The notes beneath the pieces were generated by a model, which saw nothing but the letters and a program-made list of their open reading frames with translations, did not search any database and was not told the DNA's origin. Shown here one piece after another: positions 54,404 to 63,188 of a stretch of 64,000 bases of DNA. Location: contig NZ_VISI01000002.1 in assembly GCF_007827365.1 (NCBI RefSeq), positions 2,733,001 to 2,797,000 of the forward strand, read 5' to 3'. The translations under genes were made by a program, and so were the position numbers. Positions within the stretch are counted from its first letter, which is position 1. The number at the start of each line of letters is the position of its first letter. The DNA is from Olleya sp. Hel_I_94. GTDB lineage: Bacteria > Bacteroidota > Bacteroidia > Flavobacteriales > Flavobacteriaceae.

Positions 54404-54436
54404 TTGACCCTTAAATCTTTAAATTAATTATCTTTG
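54404..54436 (+). promoter_or_regulatory. Promoter of trkA-trkH
   Basis: TTG at 54404-54406 and TATCTTTG at 54429-54436 are separated by 22 bp, fitting the Bacteroidota -33/-7 promoter. The -7 element lies 22 bp before the trkA ATG. Confidence 0.65.
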
Positions 54437-54458
54437 CACTCCGTTTATTAAAGAAACT

Positions 54459-55808
54459 ATGAAAATAATTATTGCTGGAGCTGGTGAAGTTGGATTTCAT
54501 TTAGCAAAATTATTGTCTTACGAGTCTCAAGAAATTACACTTATTGATACAGATAGAGACAGTTTGTCTTATGCAGATAACCATTTGGATATTAAAGTCT
54601 TAAAAGGTGATGCAACATCCATTGCTATTTTAAAAGAAGCTAAAATAGATCGTGCAGATTTATTAATTGGCGTAACAGCATCCGAAACTACAAATATTAC
54701 AGTCTGTGTATTAGCCAAGCAATTAGGTGCTAAACGTACGATTGCTAGAATTTCTAATACAGAGTTTATTAAACATAAAGATGAGGTTGGTTTTACCCGA
54801 TTTGGTATTGACGAGCTGATTTCGCCAGAAAGTTTAGCTGCTGCAGAAATAGAGTTGCTTTTAAATCAATCTGCCTTTAAGGATAGTTATGAGTTTGAAG
54901 GTGGTGCACTAACAATGGTTAGTTTAAGTTTGACCAGAACAGCAGGTTTTGTTGGTAAAACAGTAAAAGAGGCTGCCGAATCATTTTCGGAAATACATTT
55001 TGTGCCAATTGCAATACAACGTTTTGGCACGCAATATACTATTATACCTAGAGGTGATACCGAGTTTAGAGAAGGTGATAATGCAGTATTTATTACTTGT
55101 GCAGGAGGAGGTGATGAGTTGTGTAAAATGACAGGTAAAACAAATACACCTGTTAAAGATGTCATGATTTTAGGTGGTAGTAAAATTGGTTTTAAAACCT
55201 CTAGAGATCTGTCATTAAGCGGGTTTAATGTAAAATTAATAGAGAATAATAAAGATATCGCTTTTGATTTAGCGGACGACTTACCTAAAGTTTTAGTTAT
55301 TAATGGAGATGGTCGTAATGTTGAATTGTTAGAAGAAGAAAATATTAGCGAAATGGATGCTTTTATATCTGTAACTGGCAATTCTGAGACTAATATCATG
55401 TCCTGCCTTGTTGCTAAATCTAAGGGTGTTAAAAAGACAATTGCCTTAGTAGAAAATATGGATTACTTTGAGTTATCCCAATCTATTGGTATTGACACGC
55501 TAATTAATAAAAAACTTTTAGCTGCCAATAACATCTTTAGATACATACGTAAAGGTGAAGTTATTGCAATGACTAAACTTAACAACATGAATGCCGAGTT
55601 GTTAGAGTTTAAGGTTAAGCCTACTTCAAAAATTTGCAATAAGTTAATTAAAGATGTCGAGTTTCCTAGATCTGCAATTGTTGGTGGTGTTATCAGAAAC
55701 GGTAAAGGATTGATCGCATTAGGTAGTTTTAGAATAAAAGAAGGCGATTATATTGTGGTATGTTGTTTACCACGATCAATTAAGGAAGTAGAAAAACTAT
55801 TTTTATAA
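54459..55808 (+). CDS. trkA: Trk potassium transporter regulatory subunit TrkA
   Basis: A 449-residue peripheral protein with two RCK units. The first begins IIIAGAGEVGFHLAKLLSYE (Rossmann fold binding NAD(H) or ATP) and the second VMILGGSKIGFKTSRDLS near residue 230; each is followed by a TrkA-C-type domain. It gates the TrkH channel. Its stop codon overlaps the trkH ATG (TAATG), so the two are made together. Confidence 0.94.
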   Translation: MKIIIAGAGEVGFHLAKLLSYESQEITLIDTDRDSLSYADNHLDIKVLKGDATSIAILKEAKIDRADLLIGVTASETTNITVCVLAKQLGAKRTIARISNTEFIKHKDEVGFTRFGIDELISPESLAAAEIELLLNQSAFKDSYEFEGGALTMVSLSLTRTAGFVGKTVKEAAESFSEIHFVPIAIQRFGTQYTIIPRGDTEFREGDNAVFITCAGGGDELCKMTGKTNTPVKDVMILGGSKIGFKTSRDLSLSGFNVKLIENNKDIAFDLADDLPKVLVINGDGRNVELLEEENISEMDAFISVTGNSETNIMSCLVAKSKGVKKTIALVENMDYFELSQSIGIDTLINKKLLAANNIFRYIRKGEVIAMTKLNNMNAELLEFKVKPTSKICNKLIKDVEFPRSAIVGGVIRNGKGLIALGSFRIKEGDYIVVCCLPRSIKEVEKLFL

Positions 55809-57313
55809 TGGGAAAACGATTACGCCTTAATTACAAAATTATATTTTATTTTTTTGGTCTACTATTAGTCTTTAATGGTGGTTTTATTTTGCTGTCCGCT
55901 TTGGTAAGTTTAATTTATCAGGATGGTGTGACTTTACAATTGGTGTCTTCAGGTTTAGGGATTTTGATTTTTGGGCTTTTAGGGATGATTAATCATCGTA
56001 ACCATAATAAAGAAATGAATAAACGTGAAGGTTACATTGTTGTAGCTTTTGGGTGGATTGTTATGTCCTTATCAGGTGCAGTTCCGTATTTAGCCACAGG
56101 AGCAATTCCTAACTTTACAAACGCTTTTTTTGAAACCATGTCTGGTTTTACAACCACTGGAGCATCCATTTTAAATGATATCGAAATTGTACCTAAAGGG
56201 GTTTTGTTTTGGAGAAGTTTAACCCATTGGATTGGTGGTATGGGTATTATTGTTTTAGCAGTTGCCATATTACCATTACTGGGAATTGGAGGTATGCAGT
56301 TATTTGCAGCTGAAGCACCTGGACCTAGTGCAGATAAATTACATCCTAGAATTACAGATACCGCAAAGCGTTTGTGGTTAATCTATTTTGGTTATACAGC
56401 AGCAGAAACTATTTTGCTTCAAGTGGCTGGAATGAGCTTTTTTGATGCCATAAATCACTCGATGTGTACGTTGTCTACTGGTGGTTTTTCTACTAAAAAT
56501 GCAAGTGTTGCTTACTGGAATAATCAACCAGTTATACAATATATTATTATCGCTTTTATGTTTTTAGCAGGTTCTAACTTTGTACTAAGTTATTTTGCTT
56601 TTAAAGGAAAAGTTCAAAAAGTGATACATGATGAAGAGTTTAAACTGTACTTTAAATTTGTAGCTATATTTACAATAATTGCTGCATTAATTATTTATTT
56701 TAGAGCAGATTTAACGATATCTTCTATAGACCATCCAATGGTTTGGGGTAAAGCCGAAAGTGCTTTTAGACACGCTTTGTTCCAAGTGTTATCTGTAATT
56801 ACTACTACAGGATTTGTCACAGCAGACTATACATTGTGGACACCATTTTTGGTGGTATTTTTCTTTGGGCTAATGTTTTTAGGTGGATCTGCAGGAAGTA
56901 CAGCAGGAGGTGTAAAAGTAGTGCGTCATTTAGTATTAATTAAAAATGGATTTTTAGAGTTTAAACGTACTTTGCATCCTAATGCTATTTTACCAGTACG
57001 ATATAATAAAAGAGCTATATCAGGAGATATTGTATTTAATATTTTAGGCTTTTTTATTTTATACATGATTGCTTTTATAATTGGTGCCTTAGGTTTTTCT
57101 ATGATGGGTATTAATTTTGAATCCTCTATTGGTATTGCAGCCTCAAGCTTAGGAAACGTTGGTCCTGCTTTAGGTCAATTTGGACCAGTAAATAATTATG
57201 CAGCACTACCAGCTGTTGGTAAATGGTGGTGTAGTTTTTTAATGTTAATTGGTCGTTTAGAGTTGTTTACTGTATTGATTTTGTTGACGCCTTTTTTCTG
57301 GAGAAATAGATAG
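55808..57313 (+). CDS. trkH: Trk potassium uptake channel subunit TrkH
   Basis: A 501-residue inner-membrane protein built of repeated M1-pore-M2 units. Pore-loop segments include METMSGFTTTGASIL, HSMCTLSTGGFSTKNASV, LSVITTTGFVTADY and ASSLGNVGPALG, the four filter-like repeats of the TrkH/KtrB family. It takes up K+ under control of TrkA, to which it is coupled by a 1-bp overlap. The family usually uses the proton gradient or Na+; which one is not readable here. Confidence 0.94.
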   Translation: MGKRLRLNYKIIFYFFGLLLVFNGGFILLSALVSLIYQDGVTLQLVSSGLGILIFGLLGMINHRNHNKEMNKREGYIVVAFGWIVMSLSGAVPYLATGAIPNFTNAFFETMSGFTTTGASILNDIEIVPKGVLFWRSLTHWIGGMGIIVLAVAILPLLGIGGMQLFAAEAPGPSADKLHPRITDTAKRLWLIYFGYTAAETILLQVAGMSFFDAINHSMCTLSTGGFSTKNASVAYWNNQPVIQYIIIAFMFLAGSNFVLSYFAFKGKVQKVIHDEEFKLYFKFVAIFTIIAALIIYFRADLTISSIDHPMVWGKAESAFRHALFQVLSVITTTGFVTADYTLWTPFLVVFFFGLMFLGGSAGSTAGGVKVVRHLVLIKNGFLEFKRTLHPNAILPVRYNKRAISGDIVFNILGFFILYMIAFIIGALGFSMMGINFESSIGIAASSLGNVGPALGQFGPVNNYAALPAVGKWWCSFLMLIGRLELFTVLILLTPFFWRNR

Positions 57314-57405
57314 TTTTCTAAATAGTCTTGTTGTTTTTTTTGGTTGTACTGTAACATTTTAAAGTCTACTTCGTCTTTATTATATAACCAATACATCAAT
57401 CAATC

Positions 57406-57654
57406 ATGGCATTATCAATTAACACACAGTCTTTACAAACGGACTCAGTAACTACATTAAATAATTATTCTGGGATTTTAAATTCTAATTACAAGTCTAT
57501 TGTAATAAGTAATTTTAAAAACATTTCGTCTAAATCTTTATTTAGCAGTAAGCAACGTCTAAAAAGTTGGTCTTATAATAAAAGCTGTTGTACAGTTGCT
57601 ACATCACTTAAACTGTTATTGTTTGTAGTCATGATAATTCTCGCTATTATTTAA
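57406..57654 (+). CDS. Small hypothetical protein with a C-terminal membrane anchor
   Basis: An 82-residue open frame starting ATG, rich in Ser/Asn (SLQTDSVTTLNNYSGILNSN), with a Cys pair and a C-terminal hydrophobic stretch (LKLLLFVVMIILAII) that ends the protein, so it would be tail-anchored. A good terminator follows 50 bp later, which supports a transcribed unit. There is no family I recognise and no recognisable promoter, so this remains a tentative gene. Confidence 0.5.
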   Translation: MALSINTQSLQTDSVTTLNNYSGILNSNYKSIVISNFKNISSKSLFSSKQRLKSWSYNKSCCTVATSLKLLLFVVMIILAII

Positions 57655-57705
57655 TTTCTATTAGTCTATCGTTATTTTCTTTAATCAGGAATGTAACATT
57701 TTATA

Positions 57706-57741
57706 AAAAGCTGCTACATATATATAAAGCAGCTTTTTTTA
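57706..57741 (+). terminator. Terminator after the 82-residue ORF
   Basis: AAAAGCTGCT and AGCAGCTTTT form a 10-bp stem with a short AT-rich loop followed by T7. Confidence 0.85.
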
Positions 57742-57835
57742 TATAATAATTTTAATAGCAACTAATGTATAATGGTTTGCTAAAAAGATTTCAATGTTTA
57801 ATTTCTGAAAATATTCAGACTAAAATATAGATTTT

Positions 57836-58102
57836 ATGGGTGGAGAAGGATCAATGATGGCTGCCAACCAATCATTAAAAAGTAATAGAAATATGTTAGC
57901 AAAACGAAAAGAGAAATCTTTTAGTTTTGTTAGTAATTCTAAAGAAAAAACAAAATACAATTTACCAAAAGCATCAGATAAAGATATAGCGTTGTTACGC
58001 AATAAGCTTAAGAGAGAGCATAAGTTGAGACGTGTCAAACAAATAGTATTACTTATTATAACTTTGGCTGTTATGTTATCTATTTTTATATATTTAGTGT
58101 AA
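57836..58102 (+). CDS. Small membrane protein with GEGSMM N-terminus
   Basis: An 88-residue protein starting MGGEGSMMAANQSLKSNRNM, followed by a long basic region (residues ~20-66, many Lys/Arg) and one C-terminal transmembrane helix (about 68-88, IVLLIITLAVMLSIFIYLV). I recall similar short proteins in other Bacteroidota but no assigned function. A dyad TCTGAA-AATA-TTCAGA lies 17 bp before the start. A probable partner ORF begins 5 bp after its stop (see 58108-58384). Confidence 0.65.
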   Translation: MGGEGSMMAANQSLKSNRNMLAKRKEKSFSFVSNSKEKTKYNLPKASDKDIALLRNKLKREHKLRRVKQIVLLIITLAVMLSIFIYLV

Positions 58103-58107
58103 ATAAA

Positions 58108-58384
58108 GTGATGTTAGTTTATTTTTTTAGATTTAAACTCATGTTTAATTAAACGTTGCTTTTTTTATTTAGTTATTAAATTTTCTCTTTATGAAATCTT
58201 AGTATTTGCGTTAGTATTTTACGCATTAGCATCAGTATTATTTTTATTAAAACAATATTATGGATACCAATCTACCACAGATTATAATTGGTTATACTAT
58301 TTAGTGTTTCTTTTTATAGGTTTAGGTGTTTACTATAAGTTTAAATGGATCTATTTTATTTTGACAAAAAGAAAAAGTATTTAA
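58108..58384 (+). pseudogene. Frameshifted small two-helix membrane protein
   Basis: A frame of 88 codons (58118-58384) is free of stops in ~70% AT DNA but has no ATG/GTG/TTG near its start. A GTG-ATG at 58108-58113, 5 bp after the preceding gene, opens a second frame that ends at TAA 58150-58152. Removing one T from the T7 run at 58122-58128 joins the two into a ~91-residue protein with two aromatic-rich membrane helices (YEILVFALVFYALASVLFLL and WLYYLVFLFIGLGVYY) and a basic end FILTKRKSI. It could be a sequencing error, a pseudogene or slippage. A terminator follows at once. Confidence 0.6.
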
Positions 58385-58385
58385 T

Positions 58386-58418
58386 AAAAAAAGCTTCACA
58401 ATTGTGAAGCTTTTTTTT
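58386..58418. terminator. Bidirectional terminator (small membrane ORF / aspC)
   Basis: AAAAAAGCTTCACAA and TTGTGAAGCTTTTTT form a near-perfect palindrome between convergent units. Confidence 0.88.
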
Positions 58419-58441
58419 ATAAGTAATATGTAGTGGGTTAA

Positions 58442-59632
58442 TTAACTAACCGCTTCTTTAATACGCTTTATAGCTTCAGTAATCTCTTTTTGTGAAGCTG
58501 CATAACTTAATCTAATGCAATTAGGATTTCCAAAAGCTTCTCCAGTAACTGTTGCTACTAAAGCTTCTTCTAATAAATATAACGAAAAATCTGTTGCGTT
58601 ATGTATTGTTTTTCCTCTTAATGTTTTTCCGAAAAAATAAGAAATATCTGGAAAAACATAAAAAGCGCCTTCTGGTGTATTTGTATTAAAACCTTCGATG
58701 TTAGCAAGTAGATCTAAAACTAAATCACGACGTACTTTAAACTCGTCAATCATAAACTTTACAACACTTGGATCTGCGTTTAAAGCTGTAATTACAGCTT
58801 GTTGTGCAATACAATTAGCTCCACTAGTCACTTGACCTTGCATTTTGTTACAAGCACGTGCGATCCAATCTGGAGCACCAATGTAACCAATACGCCATCC
58901 AGTCATTGCAAATGCTTTAGAGACTCCGTTTACCGTAATAGTATTGTTAAACATGCCATCAACAGAAGCCATACTTGCGTGTGGTTTTCCGGTGTAATTA
59001 ATATGTTCGTATATTTCATCAGAAACAACGTATATATTTGGATGTTTTTTTAAAACTTCAGCTAAAGCTTCTAATTCTTTTTGACTATATAATGATCCGC
59101 TTGGGTTACAAGGACTACTAAACCATAACATTTTAGTTTTTGGTGTAATAGCAGCTTCTAATTGTGCTGCAGTCATTTTAAAATCTGTGTCAATACTTGT
59201 TTGTACTTCTACAGGTACACCTTCACTTAACTTAACAATGTCAGAGTAACTTACCCAATAAGGACATGGTAAAATAACCTCGTCACCTTTGTTTAACATA
59301 ACTGCAGCTATATTTGCTAAACTTTGTTTAGCTCCTGTAGATACTACAATTTGTGGTAAGGTGTATGTTAAGTTGTTATCACGCTTAAATTTAGTAATAA
59401 CCGCTTCTTTTAACTCAACATAACCATCTACTGGAGAGTATGAATTGTAATTGTCATTAATGGCTTGGATAGCAGCATCTTTAATAAAATCTGGTGTATT
59501 AAAGTCTGGCTCACCTAAGCTTAATCCAATAATGTCTTTACCTTCAGCTTTAAGCTCTCTAGTTTTTGCTGCCATAGCTAAAGTGGCAGAAGTGGACATG
59601 TTTAAAATACGATCAGAAAGTGGTTGGCTCAT
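58442..59632 (-). CDS. PLP-dependent aspartate aminotransferase (class I/II)
   Basis: A 396-residue fold-type I aminotransferase, probably aspartate/prephenate aminotransferase of the I-gamma subgroup. Motifs are IGLSLGEPDFNTPDFI, STGAKQSLANIAAVML, LPCPYWVSY, SSPCNPSGSLYS, VVSDEIYEHI and the PLP lysine in NGVSKAFAMTGWRIGYIG. Exact substrate preference cannot be decided. It lies 30 bp after the desaturase gene on the same strand and may share its promoter. Confidence 0.9.
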   Translation of the reverse strand: MSQPLSDRILNMSTSATLAMAAKTRELKAEGKDIIGLSLGEPDFNTPDFIKDAAIQAINDNYNSYSPVDGYVELKEAVITKFKRDNNLTYTLPQIVVSTGAKQSLANIAAVMLNKGDEVILPCPYWVSYSDIVKLSEGVPVEVQTSIDTDFKMTAAQLEAAITPKTKMLWFSSPCNPSGSLYSQKELEALAEVLKKHPNIYVVSDEIYEHINYTGKPHASMASVDGMFNNTITVNGVSKAFAMTGWRIGYIGAPDWIARACNKMQGQVTSGANCIAQQAVITALNADPSVVKFMIDEFKVRRDLVLDLLANIEGFNTNTPEGAFYVFPDISYFFGKTLRGKTIHNATDFSLYLLEEALVATVTGEAFGNPNCIRLSYAASQKEITEAIKRIKEAVS

Positions 59633-59662
59633 GTGTGTGTTGTTATATTGTGCAAAAATTAA

Positions 59663-60757
59663 TTATGCCATGTTAGGCTTTTGACCTAACATTTTTAGTT
59701 GTTGGTAGTGTTCTCCAATAGCTTTCCAAATAGAGTTATATTCATTGTATGGTAAGCTAAATTCATGTGCAGTTTCTTTGACTATATTAGCAATGTTTTT
59801 GTAGTGTACATGGCTAATATGTGCAAATAAATGATGCTCTACTTGTCTGTTTAATCCACCTGTATAAAACTCTACTAACCAATTTTTAGGCGAAAAGTTA
59901 GAAGTAGTAAATAACTGGTGAATAGCCCAAGTATTTTTCATGTTACCATTTTCGTCCGGTAAAGGCATGTCTGTATTAGGCATTACGTGTGCTAATTGAA
60001 ACACAACACTTAATATAATTCCTGCTGTGTAATGCATGATTAAAAAGCCAATTAAAACTTGCCACCAAGCATATCCTAAAGATAATGGTAATACTACCCA
60101 AATCGTATAATACAATATTTTTCCAATGATTAATTTGGTCCATTGTGTTGCAGGTTTAGGGAAATCACCATAAGATAATTTTCTTTTTAAGTAAATATAA
60201 GTTTGTTTGAAATCTGTTGTAATTGCCCAGTTTACAGTTAATAAACCATAAAGTAAAAAGGCATAATATTTTTGATATTGGTGGATCTTTAACCATTTTG
60301 AATGTTTAGAAAAACGTATGATTCTTCCTGCGTCAATATCTTCATCATGACCTTCAATATTAGTATACGTGTGATGTAATACGTTGTGTTGTACTTTCCA
60401 ATTGTAGTCATTACCAGCTAAAATATGGATGCTACTACCCATTAAACGGTTAACCCATTTTTTGCTAGAGAACGACCCATGATTAGCATCGTGCATTACA
60501 TTCATACCTACTCCAGCCATACCTACACCTATAACCATAACAGATATAATTTGCAGCCAAGTTGGTAGATCAACGGTTAATATAAGTACTAATGGACCCA
60601 ATAATAATGTAAACATTACTATCGCTTTAAAGTATAATTTCCAATTTCCTGTTTTTTTAATATTGTTTTCTTTAAAATAATTGTTAACACGTTTATTAAG
60701 TGTTTTAAAAAATTTTGCAGAGTCTGTTCGAGAGAACGTTACTGTTTGTTTTGTCAT
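59663..60757 (-). CDS. Membrane fatty acid desaturase
   Basis: A 364-residue integral membrane di-iron desaturase with several hydrophobic helices and three histidine boxes: HDANHGS, HNVLHHTYTN and QVEHHLF followed by HISHVH. This pattern belongs to the acyl-CoA/acyl-lipid front-end-type desaturases; position specificity is unknown. It would adjust membrane fluidity. It has a consensus promoter (60812) and is divergent from rsmG. Confidence 0.9.
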   Translation of the reverse strand: MTKQTVTFSRTDSAKFFKTLNKRVNNYFKENNIKKTGNWKLYFKAIVMFTLLLGPLVLILTVDLPTWLQIISVMVIGVGMAGVGMNVMHDANHGSFSSKKWVNRLMGSSIHILAGNDYNWKVQHNVLHHTYTNIEGHDEDIDAGRIIRFSKHSKWLKIHQYQKYYAFLLYGLLTVNWAITTDFKQTYIYLKRKLSYGDFPKPATQWTKLIIGKILYYTIWVVLPLSLGYAWWQVLIGFLIMHYTAGIILSVVFQLAHVMPNTDMPLPDENGNMKNTWAIHQLFTTSNFSPKNWLVEFYTGGLNRQVEHHLFAHISHVHYKNIANIVKETAHEFSLPYNEYNSIWKAIGEHYQQLKMLGQKPNMA

Positions 60758-60811
60758 TGTAATTGTATTCTTTTTACTATAACGGAAAAATCCGTCAAAT
60801 AATATTTATTA

Positions 60812-60819
60812 CAAAGATA
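60812..60819 (-). promoter_or_regulatory. Promoter -7 element for the desaturase
   Basis: On the minus strand TATCTTTG matches TAnnTTTG, about 54 bp before the ATG. Confidence 0.55.
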
Positions 60820-60864
60820 ATTAATTAAGCAAAACAGAAGCTCCCTTTTTAGTGTTAAAATGCA

Positions 60865-60872
60865 TATTTTTG
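60865..60872 (+). promoter_or_regulatory. Promoter -7 element for rsmG
   Basis: TATTTTTG matches TAnnTTTG, 19 bp before the rsmG ATG. Confidence 0.5.
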
Positions 60873-60891
60873 TCGAAAATTATAAACGTTT

Positions 60892-61524
60892 ATGGAGCTG
60901 ATTTTAAAGTATTTTCCTGATTTAACCCCTTTGCAAATTGAACAATTTACTAAGCTTGAAGCTTTATATCAAGATTGGAATTTAAAAATTAATGTAGTGT
61001 CTAGAAAGGATATTGACGAGTTGTATTTACGTCATGTACTACACTCTTTAGCAATTGCTAAAATTATTAATTTTAAAGATGGAAGCTCGATGATGGATGT
61101 TGGGACAGGAGGAGGTTTTCCTGGTATTCCTTTGGCTATTTTATTTCCTGAATGTGAATTTCATTTAGTAGATAGTATTAATAAAAAACTAAATGTAGTT
61201 AGAGAGGTTGTTGCAGGTTTAGAATTGCAAAATGTTAAAGTAACCCATAGTCGTGTAGAAGAAATTAAAGAAACTTACGACTTTATTATCAGTCGTGCTG
61301 TTGCAGCAATGCCAACGTTTGTACATTGGATAAAAGGAAAAGTTTCAAAAACACAGCAAAACGAACTTAAAAATGGAATAATTTACCTTAAAGGTGGTGA
61401 CTTAACGGAAGAGCTTCAGGATTATAAAACCACTACTATTTATAATATATCAGATTATTTTGAAGAAGACTTTTTTGACACAAAAAAAATTGTGCATTTG
61501 CCAATAAAATGGAAAGCTAACTAA
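60892..61524 (+). CDS. rsmG: 16S rRNA (guanine-527-N7)-methyltransferase RsmG
   Basis: A 210-residue SAM-dependent methyltransferase modifying G527 of 16S rRNA. It contains NVVSRKDIDELYLRHVLHSL, the SAM loop DVGTGGGFPGIPLAI, HLVDSINKKLNVV and ISRAVAAMPTFVHW, all conserved in the family (GidB). Length is normal. It is flanked by its own promoter and a strong terminator. Confidence 0.94.
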   Translation: MELILKYFPDLTPLQIEQFTKLEALYQDWNLKINVVSRKDIDELYLRHVLHSLAIAKIINFKDGSSMMDVGTGGGFPGIPLAILFPECEFHLVDSINKKLNVVREVVAGLELQNVKVTHSRVEEIKETYDFIISRAVAAMPTFVHWIKGKVSKTQQNELKNGIIYLKGGDLTEELQDYKTTTIYNISDYFEEDFFDTKKIVHLPIKWKAN

Positions 61525-61529
61525 TAAAT

Positions 61530-61566
61530 AAAAAAGCCTCTCAAATAATTTGAGAGGCTTTTTTTA
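61530..61566. terminator. Bidirectional terminator (rsmG / metK)
   Basis: AAAAAGCCTCTCAAAT and ATTTGAGAGGCTTTTT form a long stem with a minimal loop between convergent genes. Confidence 0.88.
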
Positions 61567-61584
61567 TATGATTAAGGCAAAATG

Positions 61585-62841
61585 TTATAAGCCAAATTCA
61601 GCTTTTACTTTATCTACGTAGTTTAATTTTTCCCAAGTAAATAATTCAACATCTAAAGTAATGTCTCCTCCATTTGGTCTAGAAAATGTTTTAGACACGG
61701 TTTCGTTTTGTCTTCCCATATGTCCATAAGCAGCTGTTTCGCTATACATTGGATTACGTAATTTTAAACGGTCTTCAATCGCAGATGGACGCATGTCAAA
61801 TATCTTCGATATTTTTTGTGCAATTTCTCCATCAGTCATATTAAATGGACAAGTTCCGTATGTGTCTACAAAAATTCCCATTGGCTCAACAACACCAATT
61901 GCGTATGATACTTGTACTAAAATTTCATCAGCAACGCCTGCTGCAACTAAATTTTTAGCAATATGTCTTGTTGCATAAGCTGCACTTCTATCAACTTTAC
62001 TTGGATCTTTTCCAGAAAAAGCACCACCACCATGGGCTCCTTTTCCTCCGTAAGTATCAACAATAATCTTACGACCAGTTAATCCTGTATCACCATGAGG
62101 TCCACCAATTACAAATTTTCCTGTTGGATTAATGTGGTATTTGATGTCGTGATTAAATAATGCTTGTGTCGCTTCTGGTAATTTAGCTACCACTCTAGGT
62201 ATTAATATCTCGACAATGTCTTTTCTTATTTTAGATAACATCACCTCATCGTTAGCATCAAAATCGTCATGCTGAGTTGATACTACAATGGCATCAATAC
62301 GTTGTGGTACATTATCATCACTATACTCAATAGTAACTTGACTTTTAGAGTCAGGTCTTAAATAAGTAATGTCTTTGCTTTCGCGACGTAACTCAGCTAA
62401 TTCAATTAAGATTTTATGAGATAAATCTAAAGCTAAAGGCATGTAGTTTTCCGTTTCGCGAGTTGCATAACCAAACATCATACCTTGGTCACCAGCACCT
62501 TGCTCTTCCTTACTAGCTCTGTCAACACCACGATTAATATCATCCGATTGCTCATGTATTGCACTAAATACACCACAAGAATTACCATCAAACATATACT
62601 CACTTTTAGTATATCCAATCTTATTAATAGTATCTCTAGCTATTTGTTGTACGTCTAAATACGTGTTTGATTTAACCTCTCCAGCTAAAACAACCTGTCC
62701 TGTTGTTACTAAAGTTTCGCAAGCAACTTTACTGTCTTTATCAAATGCCAAAAAGTTATCTATTAAAGCATCACTAATTTGATCTGCTACTTTGTCTGGG
62801 TGTCCTTCAGACACACTCTCTGATGTAAATAAATACGCCAT
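61585..62841 (-). CDS. metK: S-adenosylmethionine synthetase
   Basis: A 418-residue enzyme making S-adenosylmethionine from methionine and ATP. Motifs: [32 protein letters not shown], the phosphate-binding [20 protein letters not shown] and [19 protein letters not shown]. It is about 30 residues longer than the E. coli enzyme, within the range for Bacteroidota. The leader from the promoter at 62963 carries a SAM-II-like aptamer, so expression is probably repressed by its own product. Confidence 0.95.
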   Translation of the reverse strand: MAYLFTSESVSEGHPDKVADQISDALIDNFLAFDKDSKVACETLVTTGQVVLAGEVKSNTYLDVQQIARDTINKIGYTKSEYMFDGNSCGVFSAIHEQSDDINRGVDRASKEEQGAGDQGMMFGYATRETENYMPLALDLSHKILIELAELRRESKDITYLRPDSKSQVTIEYSDDNVPQRIDAIVVSTQHDDFDANDEVMLSKIRKDIVEILIPRVVAKLPEATQALFNHDIKYHINPTGKFVIGGPHGDTGLTGRKIIVDTYGGKGAHGGGAFSGKDPSKVDRSAAYATRHIAKNLVAAGVADEILVQVSYAIGVVEPMGIFVDTYGTCPFNMTDGEIAQKISKIFDMRPSAIEDRLKLRNPMYSETAAYGHMGRQNETVSKTFSRPNGGDITLDVELFTWEKLNYVDKVKAEFGL

Positions 62842-62867
62842 ATTTGTTTTTTAAAATGTATATAATA

Positions 62868-62950
62868 GATTTGACGAAAGCGTCTAAGGAAGTTTACACT
62901 GCCTTTAGCATTTTTTAATGAGGTTGCAATCAGTCAAATCCGTCCTCTAA
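62868..62950 (-). promoter_or_regulatory. SAM-II-like (SAM-alpha type) riboswitch in the metK leader
   Basis: On the minus strand the leader has GAGG (62947-62944) pairing with CCTC (62923-62920), enclosing GATTTGACTGATTGC, then AAAAAATGCTAAAGGCAGT (62918-62899). The elements GATTT, ATTGC and GCTAAA-GG, in this order and spacing, are those of SAM-II aptamers. ACTG in the loop can pair with CAGT after GCTAAAGG as the pseudoknot. GATTTGAC (62940-62933) is also complementary over 8 bp to GTCAAATC (62875-62868), which overlaps a small GACG-CTTT-CGTC hairpin, a plausible switch. Confidence 0.68.
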
Positions 62951-62962
62951 TTTATTGAGCAG

Positions 62963-62994
62963 CAAAAGTAAGAAAATAAAGTAGTTTTTATCAA
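62963..62994 (-). promoter_or_regulatory. Promoter of metK
   Basis: On the minus strand TTG (62994-62992) and TACTTTTG (62970-62963, TAnnTTTG) are separated by 21 bp. The predicted start near 62957 places the whole riboswitch aptamer in the transcript. Confidence 0.65.
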
Positions 62995-63188
62995 AACATA
63001 CCGTTAAAAATAGTTAATTGATGGAAGTGCCAATTATAATTACATTTAGTAAAAATCAAAATATGAAGATTTAATTACGTAATTCATACAAAGCAGTACT
63101 ATTAGTTAATAATTCCTAAAAATTTCAATCATTTTATCAAAGTCAACTATTGTTCATTAACTTTATAACTTATCTAAAAATAAAAATT

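Noticed and set aside
63000..63188. AT-rich gap before ppc, checked for a gene or RNA
   Set aside because: No open frame with a start codon, strong hairpin or clear TAnnTTTG promoter was seen; it is probably just the ppc upstream region.
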